Below, piece after piece: positions 1 through 8,893 of a stretch of 64,000 nt of DNA. Source of the stretch: Marinobacter confluentis (GTDB taxonomy: Bacteria > Pseudomonadota > Gammaproteobacteria > Pseudomonadales > Oleiphilaceae). The notes below the pieces were generated by a model. That model ran no database searches. It was not told where the DNA came from and saw nothing but the letters and a program-made list of their open reading frames with translations. Positions within the stretch are counted from its first letter, which is position 1. The number at the start of each line of letters is the position of its first letter. Position numbers and translations under genes: made by a program. Where the stretch lies: positions 558,001-622,000 of the forward strand of contig NZ_SRPF01000002.1 in NCBI RefSeq assembly GCF_004785685.1, given 5' to 3'.

Positions 1-406
1 AGGAAGGCAGCATCACCAATAACAGCAGCACCATCTGTGTGCTGGCCGAAGCGCGGGCCATGGCATAGGCCATGGGATAGCCAATCAGCAGGCACACCAG
101 GGTGGAAACCAGGGCTATCTTGACCGAGCCCCAGTAAGCGGCGATGTACAGGCTGTCGGATAGCAGAAACAGGTAGTTGCCGAAATTCACCATCACCGTG
201 AAGGTGTTGTCGACAAAACTGAACACCGGCTCGTAGGGCGGAATCGCCATCACGGCGGAAGAGAAACTGATCTTCAGCACCAGCGCGAACGGCAACAGGA
301 AAAACAGCAGCAACCACAGGAACGGGATGCCGAACACCACCCGGCGGTGGAATACAACCGCACCTATCCGGCCCTTGAGTGCCGTAGACATCAGTTTGCG
401 AGCCAT
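1..406 (-). CDS. potH: Putrescine ABC transporter permease PotH (partial)
   Basis: Inner-membrane permease of a PotFGHI-type putrescine importer. Only the N-terminal 135 residues are inside the window; the gene runs off the left edge. The start is the ATG at 404-406, four bases after the TGA of the ATPase gene, as expected for translational coupling. The visible protein has a short basic cytoplasmic N-terminus (MARKLMS), a first hydrophobic helix at about residues 24-45 (FGIPFLWLLLFFLLPFALVL), a periplasmic stretch and the beginning of the second helix. It is third in the order SBP, ATPase, permease, the E. coli potFGH order, so a potI gene probably lies further left, outside the window. Family assignment is from the hydrophobic pattern and the operon, so the exact substrate is inferred. 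Confidence 0.88.
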   Translation of the reverse strand, partial: MARKLMSTALKGRIGAVVFHRRVVFGIPFLWLLLFFLLPFALVLKISFSSAVMAIPPYEPVFSFVDNTFTVMVNFGNYLFLLSDSLYIAAYWGSVKIALVSTLVCLLIGYPMAYAMARASASTQMVLLLLVMLPS

Positions 407-410
407 GGCG

Positions 411-1529
411 TCAGCTCCACAGCAGAATGGGGCTGGAGGCTTCCCAGGACACGAACACCGTGTCGCCCCAGGTCGGGCGTTCGCCACGGCGCTCAACATT
501 GGCCATGGTGGCCTGCACGCGCTTACCACTGGCCAGCTTTACGTAGTAACAGCTGATGTCCCCGAGATAGGCAATGTTATCGACCGTGCCCTTGCTCCAG
601 TTGGTCTCGCCTTCCGGTTTTTCGCTTGAGAGGTAGACCTTCTCGGGGCGCAGCGCAACCAGGGTCGCGGTGCTTTCCGCCGGGGTGCTGACGCCCCGGT
701 CGATAAACACAGGCGCATCCAGAGCCGCGCTCTCTAGGGTGATGCTGTCGGATTCGTCCGCCAGAATCCGGGACTCGAAAATATTCACCGAACCGATGAA
801 CTCGGCCGTCATCCGGCTGTTCGGGCTCTCGTAGATATCAACTGGCGAGCCGACCTGGGCAATACGGCCCTGGGACATGATGGCGATACGGCTGGCCATG
901 GTCATCGCCTCCTCCTGATCGTGCGTCACCATCAGGCAGGTCGCACCCACCTGCTCCAGAATCTCCACCAGCTCCAGTTGCATTTCTGATCGGAGCTTCT
1001 TGTCCAGTGCTCCCATGGGCTCGTCCAGCAGCAACAACTTGGGACGCTTGGCCAGAGAACGGGCCAGGGCAACGCGCTGCTGCTGACCACCGGACAACTG
1101 GTGTGGCTTGCGTTTGGCAAAGGTTTCCATTTTGACCAGCTTGAGCATGGTCTGAACGCGGTCGCGGATCTCCGCTTTGGGCAACCGGTCCTGTTTCAGC
1201 CCCATGGCGATGTTCTGCTCCACTGTCATGTGAGGGAACAGAGCATAGGACTGGAACATCATGTTGGTCGGGCGCAGATAGGGCGGCAATCCAGTGATGT
1301 CTTCGCCATCGAGCATGACTTTGCCAGCGTTGGGCGATTCAAATCCGGCCAGCATGCGCAGCAAGGTCGACTTGCCGGAGCCAGATCCACCCAGCAGGGC
1401 AAAGATCTCACCCTTACGGATATCCAGGCTTACATCGTCGACGGCCAGGGTGCCATCAAAACTCTTGGAGATGCCCTGAATGCTGAGTAATACCTCCGCT
1501 TGCGCGGAGGTATCGTTACCGTTGTCCAC
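411..1529 (-). CDS. potG: Polyamine ABC transporter ATP-binding protein PotG
   Basis: Cytoplasmic ATPase energising the putrescine importer. The 372-residue length fits PotG/PotA. Visible motifs are Walker A GGSGSGKST (47-55), the ABC signature LSGGQ (145-149) directly followed by QQRVALARS, Walker B LLLLDEP (165-171) and a switch His in MVTHDQEEAM. The C-terminal 130 residues form the TOBE-type regulatory domain typical of the spermidine/putrescine group. It starts with GTG at 1527-1529, three bases after the potF stop, with AAGGGG almost touching the start codon; this is tight spacing, so the exact start is less sure than the gene. It is followed at once by potH. Family is clear; putrescine preference is inferred from the adjacent PotF-like protein and the puu genes. 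Confidence 0.93.
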   Translation of the reverse strand: MDNGNDTSAQAEVLLSIQGISKSFDGTLAVDDVSLDIRKGEIFALLGGSGSGKSTLLRMLAGFESPNAGKVMLDGEDITGLPPYLRPTNMMFQSYALFPHMTVEQNIAMGLKQDRLPKAEIRDRVQTMLKLVKMETFAKRKPHQLSGGQQQRVALARSLAKRPKLLLLDEPMGALDKKLRSEMQLELVEILEQVGATCLMVTHDQEEAMTMASRIAIMSQGRIAQVGSPVDIYESPNSRMTAEFIGSVNIFESRILADESDSITLESAALDAPVFIDRGVSTPAESTATLVALRPEKVYLSSEKPEGETNWSKGTVDNIAYLGDISCYYVKLASGKRVQATMANVERRGERPTWGDTVFVSWEASSPILLWS

Positions 1530-1532
1530 CCC

Positions 1533-2639
1533 TTAACGACCAGACTTCACGTTAGTCCAGGTGCGTGTCATCAGGCGCTGGGCGTCCTGCGGACGACCTT
1601 CCATGATGTACAGCTTCTTCATCACCTCATCGGTGGGGTAAATGCTGGTGTCGCTGAGGATTTCCGGATCAACAAACTCGTTGGCCGGCTTGTTGGGGTT
1701 GGCGTACCAGACATAGTTGGTCACGTCCGCGATGATTTCCGGACGCATCAGGAAGTTCATCAGCTTGTGGGCGTTTTCAACGTTGGGGGCACCGGCGGGA
1801 ATGGTCATCATGTCAAACCACAGCACCGCACCTTCCTTTGGAATGGTGTAGCGGATGACGTTGCCGTTCCCGGCTTCTTCAGCGCGGGCAGCCGCCTGCA
1901 GGATGTCGCCGGAATAGCCGGCGGCGACGCAAAGATCACCGTTAGCCAGGTCGCCAATGTAGCGGGACGAATGGAAGTAAGTGATATTCGGACGAACCGC
2001 CTTTATCACTTCACCGCCCTTCTTAATGTCTTCGGCGTTATTGCTGTTCGGATCCAGCCCGGCATAGGCCATGGCCGCACGCACCATTTCCTCGCCGGAA
2101 TCCAGCATGGCAATGCCACAACCACCAGCGGCCAGCTTGCTGGTTACTTCCGGATCAAACACCAGTGCCCAGGAGTCGGTAGGGGCGCTTTCGCCCAGGA
2201 TTTCCTGAATACGGCCTTCGTTATAGCCGTAGCCGTTGGTGCCCCACAGATAGGGAATGGCGAACTGGCTGCCCGGGTCCACTTTCTCCAGATCATCCAT
2301 CAGGTCCGGATTCAGATTGGTCATGTTGGGCAACTTGTCATGATCCAGTTTTTCAAAAGCCTTTGCTGAAATCTGCTTCGCCACATAGTGGTTGGAAGGC
2401 ACAACAAGATCGTAACCGGAGCGGCCGGAAAGCAGCGACGCTTCCAGGATCTCGTTACTGTCGTACACGTCGTAGATCACCTTGATACCGGTTTCTTCCG
2501 TGAACTTTGCCAGGGTGTCCTCGGCAATGTAGTCGGACCAGTTATAAACACGCACTTCTTCCGCCGCCATGGCTGAAGACGCACCCATTGACACAGCAAT
2601 AGCGGCAGCGAGTGCCGCAGGCTTGAAAGGCTTCAACAT
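1533..2639 (-). CDS. potF: Putrescine-binding periplasmic protein PotF
   Basis: Periplasmic solute-binding protein that delivers putrescine to PotGHI. It has 368 residues, as is normal for PotF. A Sec signal peptide is visible at residues 1-25 (hydrophobic AALAAAIAVSMGASSAMA, cleavage before AEEVRVYN). The mature start EVRVYNWSDYIAEDTL and the DVYDSNEILEA segment are characteristic of the PotD/PotF family; aromatic and acidic residues that line the polyamine pocket occur in the usual context (NWSDYI, WGTNGYGYN, YSGD). A GAGGG motif lies upstream of the ATG. It is the first gene of the minus-strand pot operon. Three kilobases away are puuA, puuC and puuB, which supports putrescine as the ligand. 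Confidence 0.94.
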   Translation of the reverse strand: MLKPFKPAALAAAIAVSMGASSAMAAEEVRVYNWSDYIAEDTLAKFTEETGIKVIYDVYDSNEILEASLLSGRSGYDLVVPSNHYVAKQISAKAFEKLDHDKLPNMTNLNPDLMDDLEKVDPGSQFAIPYLWGTNGYGYNEGRIQEILGESAPTDSWALVFDPEVTSKLAAGGCGIAMLDSGEEMVRAAMAYAGLDPNSNNAEDIKKGGEVIKAVRPNITYFHSSRYIGDLANGDLCVAAGYSGDILQAAARAEEAGNGNVIRYTIPKEGAVLWFDMMTIPAGAPNVENAHKLMNFLMRPEIIADVTNYVWYANPNKPANEFVDPEILSDTSIYPTDEVMKKLYIMEGRPQDAQRLMTRTWTNVKSGR

Positions 2640-3028
2640 CAGTAGTGTCCCTCAAAGAAAAGGGATGGATACAAACGTGCAGGACGCACGCGTTCTTGTG
2701 TAGGTAGTTCGGGCGATATGTAACACGAGAACCCGGGGTACGCTAGATAAATCTTGACGCCGGGAATAAGTGGTTTCGCTGACCCGGCCCCAATCCCACT
2801 GTTTTAATTTGTAATCCCCGCAACAGACGTTTCTCCGGCAAGTGCGCTAGATCTCCGACCATGGCTGAGCAAAATTTCACCAGAACAGTACCTTAACGGC
2901 AAGTGTTCAACCTCTCTCGGTGTAACACTTTCACCACAACCTGTATCGATGCGTAAACGCCAATTTCCTGACGATTCCAGCCCGGAAAATCCGGAACCAG
3001 ACCGCATATAACCAAAAACTGCCGCTGT
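2640..3028. other. Intergenic region between divergent potF and lipoprotein gene
   Basis: This 389-base stretch separates two genes transcribed away from each other, so it must carry both promoters. It is less GC-rich than the flanks in places. I see the potF ribosome-binding site (GAGGG on the minus strand) next to 2640. A TTGACG at 2754-2759 on the plus strand has no convincing -10 at the right distance. No repeat, tRNA or coding frame stands out. Confidence 0.5.
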
Positions 3029-4486
3029 ATGATTCGCACGAATTCGTCAATAAAATGGTGCGGAACTATGCAATATCGCGGCAATATTTTGTCTAGGCAG
3101 GGACTGCTTGTTATTTTTATGGTGGTCCTGCTTTCCGGCTGCGACCTTGACATTCCTTTTGCAGAAAGCTCTACAACTACTCGGACCGAAAACACCAGCG
3201 AGCCGACAGCGCAGATTGCCGGCGCAGCCATGAAAGGGGTCATCCAGCAAGGCCTCGTTGTCGCCAACCGCCTGATAGCCGACAAGAACGGCCATTACAC
3301 GCCTCAGCGTCAGGCCGCCAAACCCGTAAGAACAGCAGAAGATGGCAGCTATGAATGGCAGCTTCGCGGCAAGGCTGATGGCTGGGCCCTTGTAGAGCTC
3401 CAGGCAGATAACGCTACCCGTATGATCTGCGATGTAGCCCCCCAGTGCGATCAGGCCGACGCTTCATCCATTGCTTTTGGTCAGCCAATGTCCGTGGACA
3501 GCAGCTTCAGCCTTCGTGGAGCCGGGGATCTGACCACCGAGATCGTCAACCTGACACCCCTGACGCACCTGGCAGTGGCTCTGGCAGAACGCAATGCAAA
3601 CGGTCTTTCGCCGGATTCACTTTCAAGCGCCTATGCAACCGTAGAAAACTGGTTTGACCTGCCGGCCGGCGCCCTGCGTCTTTCCCCACCGGATCTGACC
3701 AAACTTGACCAGATGACCAGTGTGACCGCTGACGCCATTCAGGTTGCCATTGCAAATGCCGCCTTCCTCGCGCTGGTCAACGACCAGGCACAGTGGAACT
3801 CAATCTCTGAGGTGCTCGCCAACCTCAGTTCCCAGGTCAGCACGACCGGCGAGATAAGCCTGATGGGTGATGGCACTAACATAGCGCTTACAGATCTTAT
3901 TTCTGCGGCGGCCCTACAAGCCTCAGAGCTTCAGGCCACAGTAAGCTCAAGCGTTATCAGTCAGAAACTGGTGATTGTCGAATATCGCAACGTGCAGCAT
4001 TTCAAAACGATTGCAGACACCTATGCCGACAGCGATGCCGACAGCGATACCAACGTTACTGACACAGAAGCGCCTACAGGGACCACCGATAGCGATCCAA
4101 CAACGGATGATTCTGGCACCAGTACCGATGAACCTGCTGTCGACACCAACGATGAAACCCTGGCAGATACTGATACCGGTACAGGCTCCGGGACAGACAC
4201 AACACCTGAATCAACCATTCCTGCCAATGCTGCGCTGCTTAGCTGGACAGCCCCGCTGACGCGCGAAAATGGCGAAAGCCTGGCCATGAGTGAAATCGCT
4301 GGCTTCGAAGTGGTTTACGGTACAAGCGCGGAGGCACTGGATCAGAGCCTTGCCATCGGCGACGCATACGTCGACGAATTACTGATCGATGAACTCGCAG
4401 CAGGCACCTGGTATTTCGCCATTCGCACTCTGGATATGGATGGCCGCCGTAGCCAGTTATCGAATGTTGTCCATAAGCAGATCTGA
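3029..4486 (+). CDS. Putative lipoprotein with Asp/Thr-rich linker and Fn3-like C-terminus
   Basis: Unrecognised 485-residue exported protein. A hydrophobic signal segment ends in a lipobox (VVLLSGCDL, Cys at about residue 38), followed by Asp, which in E. coli would favour inner-membrane retention. A shorter start at the ATG at 3068 gives a more usual 25-residue signal peptide and is quite possible. Residues about 60-320 form a globular domain; about 330-395 are a low-complexity Asp/Ser/Thr stretch (ADSDADSDT and similar); the C-terminal 80 residues (ALLSWTAP ... GTWYFAIRTLD) resemble a fibronectin type III or carbohydrate-binding beta-sandwich. A strong rho-independent terminator follows. 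A role at the cell surface is inference; no enzymatic motif was seen. Confidence 0.75.
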   Translation: MIRTNSSIKWCGTMQYRGNILSRQGLLVIFMVVLLSGCDLDIPFAESSTTTRTENTSEPTAQIAGAAMKGVIQQGLVVANRLIADKNGHYTPQRQAAKPVRTAEDGSYEWQLRGKADGWALVELQADNATRMICDVAPQCDQADASSIAFGQPMSVDSSFSLRGAGDLTTEIVNLTPLTHLAVALAERNANGLSPDSLSSAYATVENWFDLPAGALRLSPPDLTKLDQMTSVTADAIQVAIANAAFLALVNDQAQWNSISEVLANLSSQVSTTGEISLMGDGTNIALTDLISAAALQASELQATVSSSVISQKLVIVEYRNVQHFKTIADTYADSDADSDTNVTDTEAPTGTTDSDPTTDDSGTSTDEPAVDTNDETLADTDTGTGSGTDTTPESTIPANAALLSWTAPLTRENGESLAMSEIAGFEVVYGTSAEALDQSLAIGDAYVDELLIDELAAGTWYFAIRTLDMDGRRSQLSNVVHKQI

Positions 4487-4529
4487 ACTTACCTGCTCCG
4501 GCAACGGCCCCATTCAAAGTGTAACCGAG

Positions 4530-4557
4530 CCGGGTAAACGACCTTTACCCGGTTTTT
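4530..4557 (+). terminator. Rho-independent terminator
   Basis: Perfect 9-bp stem CCGGGTAAA / TTTACCCGG (4530-4538 and 4544-4552) with a 5-base loop, followed by five T. It lies 44 bases after the stop of the lipoprotein gene that ends at 4486 and isolates it from the next lipoprotein gene. Confidence 0.9.
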
Positions 4558-4628
4558 ACACCCCTTGACGGACAGGCCCCCTGATCTTCGCGACGATAAA
4601 CAGCAACATAAGCTCGCGGAGAGGACTC

Positions 4629-5609
4629 ATGGGACAGAACTCAACAGCCTGGCAGGAAAGGTGTAAAAACGGGTGGAAAAAAGGACTGCTGGGGCTGATC
4701 GTTGTCCTGCTGGCAGGCTGTAAAGTCAGCAGCTCAAGCAGCGACCCTCACTACGGAGATGATGACAGCTACTACAACCATGGTTACTTTCTGGATGCCA
4801 GGGATACCGGGCGCTTCTTCCCAACGGCGAGCTGGAGCCTGAACCACACATCTAAAGCCTGTGTCGGCGAGACAATGTATTTCGAGACCGCCAGCGGGCG
4901 GGTTCGTGTCTACGGCTCCCCCGCCTACAGCGAAAATACCTTCCGCGCGGCAGCCACTGAGCTGGATAACCGGATCGACGGCGTGCTGAACCATTTCCGC
5001 ATGAACTGGAGCGATTTTATTGACGAGCGAAGTGCAGTGGCCCCCTATCCAAAGCGACTTGTTGCCTGCCTGAGTTCAAGAGTCACGACCACAGAGCTTT
5101 CATCCGCTTCCCTCGCCGCTGTTGCCATCGCGCCCTATTCCGGCAGCTGGCCCTACGACGCAGGCCGGATTTTCACCCACGACCTTGCCCACTACGTTCA
5201 GGAAAATCTGAGCCGATACCATTCCGACCAGACTCTTTTGCCCCTCTGGTTCGCCGAAGGCCAGGCCACTGTGGTGGCCGGTGAGCCAATCGCAGCGGCC
5301 TATCAGCATTACGATTATGAGCCCTTGTGGGACGTGACCGCGCACGATGCCGGTAATGCCAGCTACCGCTACCAGCACTATGGCCTGGCCTACCAGTACC
5401 TGGAAAAAGCCAATGGTTCACTGGCCATGACCCTGTTGCTGGATCTGGTCCAGTTCATGGACTGGAAAGGTGAATATCAGGGTGTGATCAGCACGGGTGA
5501 ATCACGGGCCTTCGTGGCAGCGTTCGATGCCCTTGACCTGGTTGACCACCGGGGACAGTATCTGAGTTTCGCGCGATACAGGTCAGACTATCATGCACTG
5601 GTGCATTGA
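4629..5609 (+). CDS. Lipoprotein resembling a gluzincin metallopeptidase with HDLAH motif
   Basis: A 326-residue lipoprotein: hydrophobic signal ending in the lipobox LLAGC (Cys31), then a Ser/Asp-rich linker. The central part looks like the MA-type metallopeptidase fold: HDLAHYVQENL at residues 184-194, then LWFAEGQA with Glu210, 22 residues after the second His. In gluzincins the pattern is HExxH followed by a downstream Glu in W(F/L)xEG; here the catalytic Glu is replaced by Asp. The zinc ligands (His184, His188, Glu210) are all present. It may be a weakly active enzyme or a zinc-binding non-enzyme. The ATG at 4629 follows GGAGAGGACTC. It stands alone between two plus-strand transcription units. 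Fold assignment is by motif reading only. Confidence 0.75.
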   Translation: MGQNSTAWQERCKNGWKKGLLGLIVVLLAGCKVSSSSSDPHYGDDDSYYNHGYFLDARDTGRFFPTASWSLNHTSKACVGETMYFETASGRVRVYGSPAYSENTFRAAATELDNRIDGVLNHFRMNWSDFIDERSAVAPYPKRLVACLSSRVTTTELSSASLAAVAIAPYSGSWPYDAGRIFTHDLAHYVQENLSRYHSDQTLLPLWFAEGQATVVAGEPIAAAYQHYDYEPLWDVTAHDAGNASYRYQHYGLAYQYLEKANGSLAMTLLLDLVQFMDWKGEYQGVISTGESRAFVAAFDALDLVDHRGQYLSFARYRSDYHALVH

Positions 5610-5798
5610 CCTTAACCAGATTTGGGCAAGCAGACCTGTTTGCTCTGGGCGGAAAGCCGGAAATGCAGATGCCGGCGCGTACCGCTGCGGTATATGCCTA
5701 TATTGCAATACGCCCCGGAAAGCAGGATAACGTAACCTTAAAATTCCCTGTGTCGGCCCCTCGCCACAGGTCGGTTCGAGTGGTGTAAGGCTTTTCCT

Positions 5799-7163
5799 AT
5801 GGGTTCTGGTTTTGCGAGCATTGACGCGTTTCTTCAGGCGCACCCCGAGTTGCAGTTTATTGACCTGCTGATTCCGGATATGAACGGCATTGTTCGCGGC
5901 AAGCGGGTAGATCCGTCTGCGCTAGCCAAGGTGTTTGAGCGCGGCGTCGCCATGCCGGCCTCCATCTTTGCGCTGAATATCCAGGGCACGACCGTCGAAG
6001 AAACCGGCCTTGGCCTTGATATTGGCGAGGCCGACCGCGTGTGCCTGCCTATCGACGCGACCCTGACCATGGAACCCTGGCAAAAGCGGCCTACCGCCCA
6101 ACTTCTTCTGACGATGTTCGAACTGGACCGGGAAACACCGTTTTTCGCGGACCCACGCGTGGTGCTGCAGAACATCGTCAAGCGTTTCGATGAGTTGGGC
6201 CTGACGCCGGTCGCCGCCTATGAGCTGGAGTTCTACCTGATTGACCAGGAAAATCTGGCTGGCCGCCCGCAACCGCCGAAATCGCCCATTTCCGGCAAAC
6301 GTCCGGCGGGCACCCAGGCCTATTCGATTGACGATCTGGACGAGTACGCCGAATTCCTGGCAGATGTCCTGGATGCGGCCCGTGAGCAGGAGTTGCCGGC
6401 AGACGCCTTGGTAGCGGAATCCGCCCCGGGCCAGTTCGAGGTGAACCTGCACTATGTGGAAGACGCCGTGCGCGCCTGCGACCACGCCACCCTGCTCAAG
6501 CGCCTGATCAAGAACATGGCCTATGACCATGAGATGGACACCACCTTTATGGCCAAGCCCTACCACAACCAGGCAGGCAGCGGCATGCATCTGCATGTCA
6601 GCCTGGTGGATGAACAGGGCCGGAATGTGTTCGCCGGTGATGCCGAGGAACCCAACGACATGCTGCGCTGGGCAGTTGGCGGGTTGGTCGCCACCATGAA
6701 CGATGCCATGGCGCTGTTCTGCCCCAATATCAATTCCTACCGGCGGTTCAGCCCGGAGTATTACGTACCCAGCGCGGCGACCTGGGGCGTGGACAACCGC
6801 ACCGCCTCATTGCGGCTGCCGGGTGGCGACCCAGAGGCACTGCGCATTGAACATCGGGTAGCGGGTGCGGATGCCAACCCTTACCTGTTGATGGCAGCAG
6901 TACTGGCGGGTATTCACTACGGTATTTCCAACAGGATCGAGCCGCCACCGGTTACCGTGGGCAACGCCCATGAACAGCACGAAGCCAGCCTGGTGAACAA
7001 TTTGCGGGATGCCCTGCGGGAACTTGGCCAATCAGCGGTGATGGAAGATTATCTCGGCCGGGACTTCATGGACGTGTTCGTAGCCTGCAAGGAGCACGAA
7101 CTGAATGAATTCGAGATGACCATCTCGGATCTGGAATACCTGTGGTATCTGCACACCGTTTAG
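5799..7163 (+). CDS. puuA: Gamma-glutamylputrescine synthetase (glutamine synthetase family)
   Basis: ATP-dependent ligase joining glutamate to putrescine, first step of the Puu pathway; a cytoplasmic GS-type enzyme of 454 residues. The N-terminal beta-grasp domain (FIDLLIPDMNGIVRGKRV) and catalytic domain motifs are visible: the metal-binding ELEFYL segment (about 140), the GQFEVNL segment, NQAGSGMHLHVSL (the GxGxHxH ammonium/ATP region) and the NRTASLR(L)P arginine loop. The C-terminus lacks the adenylylation-loop sequence typical of GlnA. PuuC and PuuB are encoded immediately downstream, which favours PuuA over other GS-like ligases such as GlnT or the ethanolamine type. The ATG follows a modest AAGG. 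A terminator shared with the convergent puuC gene follows. Confidence 0.9.
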   Translation: MGSGFASIDAFLQAHPELQFIDLLIPDMNGIVRGKRVDPSALAKVFERGVAMPASIFALNIQGTTVEETGLGLDIGEADRVCLPIDATLTMEPWQKRPTAQLLLTMFELDRETPFFADPRVVLQNIVKRFDELGLTPVAAYELEFYLIDQENLAGRPQPPKSPISGKRPAGTQAYSIDDLDEYAEFLADVLDAAREQELPADALVAESAPGQFEVNLHYVEDAVRACDHATLLKRLIKNMAYDHEMDTTFMAKPYHNQAGSGMHLHVSLVDEQGRNVFAGDAEEPNDMLRWAVGGLVATMNDAMALFCPNINSYRRFSPEYYVPSAATWGVDNRTASLRLPGGDPEALRIEHRVAGADANPYLLMAAVLAGIHYGISNRIEPPPVTVGNAHEQHEASLVNNLRDALRELGQSAVMEDYLGRDFMDVFVACKEHELNEFEMTISDLEYLWYLHTV

Positions 7164-7181
7164 CCGGCTTACGAATACCAG

Positions 7182-7207
7182 AACGGCGCCGATAGGGCGC
7201 CGTTTTA
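7182..7207. terminator. Terminator between convergent puuA and puuC
   Basis: Nine-bp perfect stem AACGGCGCC / GGCGCCGTT (7182-7190 and 7196-7204) with loop GATAG and a short T tract on the plus strand. The stem's leading AA gives a short T tract on the minus strand too, so it may serve both puuA and the converging puuC gene, which ends at 7219. Confidence 0.85.
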
Positions 7208-7218
7208 CATTATTGAAC

Positions 7219-8736
7219 TTATTCCAGTACCAGCCAGGTGGCCTTGAGTTCGGTGTACTTGTCGAACGCATGCAGGGATTTATCCCTGCCATTGCCAGAC
7301 TGCTTGAAGCCGCCGAAGGGCGCGGTCATGTCACCACCGTCGTAGTGATTGATCCACACACTGCCTGCCCTTAGTGCCCTGGCCACTTTGTGAGCGGTGT
7401 TGATGTTTGAGGTCCACACCGCTGCTGCCAGACCGTAGATGGAATCATTGGCAATGGCAATCGCCTCCTCTGCGGTGGTGAAACCGATAACCGACAGCAC
7501 CGGCCCGAAGATTTCCTCCGATGCGATCCGCATGTCATTGGTCACCTCATTAAACACGGCAGGCTGAACAAACAGCCCCCCAGTGTCTTCCATCATCCGC
7601 ATGCCGCCTTCTACAAGGGTTGCCCCTTCAGCCTGACCTACCCGGATGTACTCAATAATCCGGTCAAGCTGGGCCTGGTCGACAATAGCGCCACAGGTGG
7701 TCGCCGGGTCTAGCGGGTGGCCCGGGTGCCAGGTTTGCAGGGCCTCGCAGATCATCCCCACAAATTCGGCGCGAATGCTCTCTTCCACTAGTAGCCGACT
7801 ACCAGCGGTACAGACCTCACCCTGGTTAAAGGCAATGGCAGTCGCCGCTTCTGCGGCCGCTTTTTTCAGGTCCGGCGCATCGGCAAAGACAATGTTGGGG
7901 CTTTTGCCACCGGCCTCCAGCCACACCCGTTTCATGTTGGATTGACCCGCGTAGATCATCAGTTGCTTGGCTACATTGGTGGAGCCGGTGAATACCAGGC
8001 AGTCCACGTCCATGTGCAGCGCCAGAGCCTTGCCCACCGTGTGGCCATAGCCGGGCAGCACGTTAAAAACACCCTCTGGAATACCGGCTTCGGCTGCCAG
8101 AGCGGCCAGACGAATGGCGGTTAGCGGGGATTTCTCGGAAGGCTTGAGGATCACCGAATTGCCCGTGGCCAATGCCGGCGCAATCTTCCAGGAGGCCATG
8201 ATCATCGGGAAGTTCCAGGGCACAATGGCCGCCACGACACCCATCGGCTCACGGGAAATCATGCCAATCTGATTGTGGGGCGTGGCCGCCAGTTCACCAT
8301 ACACCTTATCAACGGCCTCGGCGGTCCAGCGGATTGCCCGCACCGTTGCTGGCACGTCCACCGTGCGTGCATGGCCAATGGGCTTGCCCATATCCAGGGT
8401 TTCCAGGAGCGCCAGCTCATCGCCATGCTGGTCAATCAGCGCAGCAAAACGGATCAGGACAGCTTTGCGTTCAGCCGGTGCCAGTTGACTCCATACACCA
8501 CTTTCGAAGGCCTTTCTGGCAGCCACGACAGCCAGCTCCGCATCAGCATTGTCGCAACTGGCAACCCTGGCCAGCTCACAGCCGTCAACCGGACTCAGGC
8601 AGGCAAAGGTTTCGGCGCTACTTGCCCACTGGTAACGGCCATTTACATAGGCGCGCCCCTCAAAAGTCAGTTGGTCTGCCAAAGCCTGCCATCCGGCCTG
8701 GTCTGTGGGTGTGGTAGAAGAGCTGGTAGCGTTCAT
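7219..8736 (-). CDS. puuC: Gamma-glutamyl-gamma-aminobutyraldehyde dehydrogenase
   Basis: NAD(P)-dependent aldehyde dehydrogenase oxidising gamma-Glu-GABA-aldehyde, third step of the Puu pathway. About 505 residues. Family landmarks: IVPWNFPMIM, the NAD-site FTGSTNVAKQL, catalytic Glu in LEAGGKSPN, and catalytic Cys in FNQGEVCTAGSRLL. The ending SGNGRDKSLHAFDKYTELK is nearly the same as E. coli PuuC as I remember it, which separates it from betaine or succinic-semialdehyde dehydrogenases. The ATG at 8736 is preceded by AGAGAG at good spacing; an in-frame ATG 18 bases upstream (8754) has no better site. It is transcribed toward puuA and away from puuB, sharing a 157-bp promoter region with puuB. 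Confidence 0.92.
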   Translation of the reverse strand: MNATSSSTTPTDQAGWQALADQLTFEGRAYVNGRYQWASSAETFACLSPVDGCELARVASCDNADAELAVVAARKAFESGVWSQLAPAERKAVLIRFAALIDQHGDELALLETLDMGKPIGHARTVDVPATVRAIRWTAEAVDKVYGELAATPHNQIGMISREPMGVVAAIVPWNFPMIMASWKIAPALATGNSVILKPSEKSPLTAIRLAALAAEAGIPEGVFNVLPGYGHTVGKALALHMDVDCLVFTGSTNVAKQLMIYAGQSNMKRVWLEAGGKSPNIVFADAPDLKKAAAEAATAIAFNQGEVCTAGSRLLVEESIRAEFVGMICEALQTWHPGHPLDPATTCGAIVDQAQLDRIIEYIRVGQAEGATLVEGGMRMMEDTGGLFVQPAVFNEVTNDMRIASEEIFGPVLSVIGFTTAEEAIAIANDSIYGLAAAVWTSNINTAHKVARALRAGSVWINHYDGGDMTAPFGGFKQSGNGRDKSLHAFDKYTELKATWLVLE

Positions 8737-8893
8737 CGGGACTCTCTTTAGCATGGGGCGCAGGCGTGGTTGCCAGCCGATAATAGCAGTACTTTTACCC
8801 GCAATCCTGGCTTCCGATATAGGTAGAAGAACGTGTCTTCCCCATTTCCGAACCCTGACATAGACTGGCGCTCATTCCCTTTGGCGACACACC

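Noticed and set aside
5701..5710. Palindrome TATTGCAATA upstream of puuA
   Set aside because: Ten bases only; easily chance, and no match to a PuuR-type operator I know.
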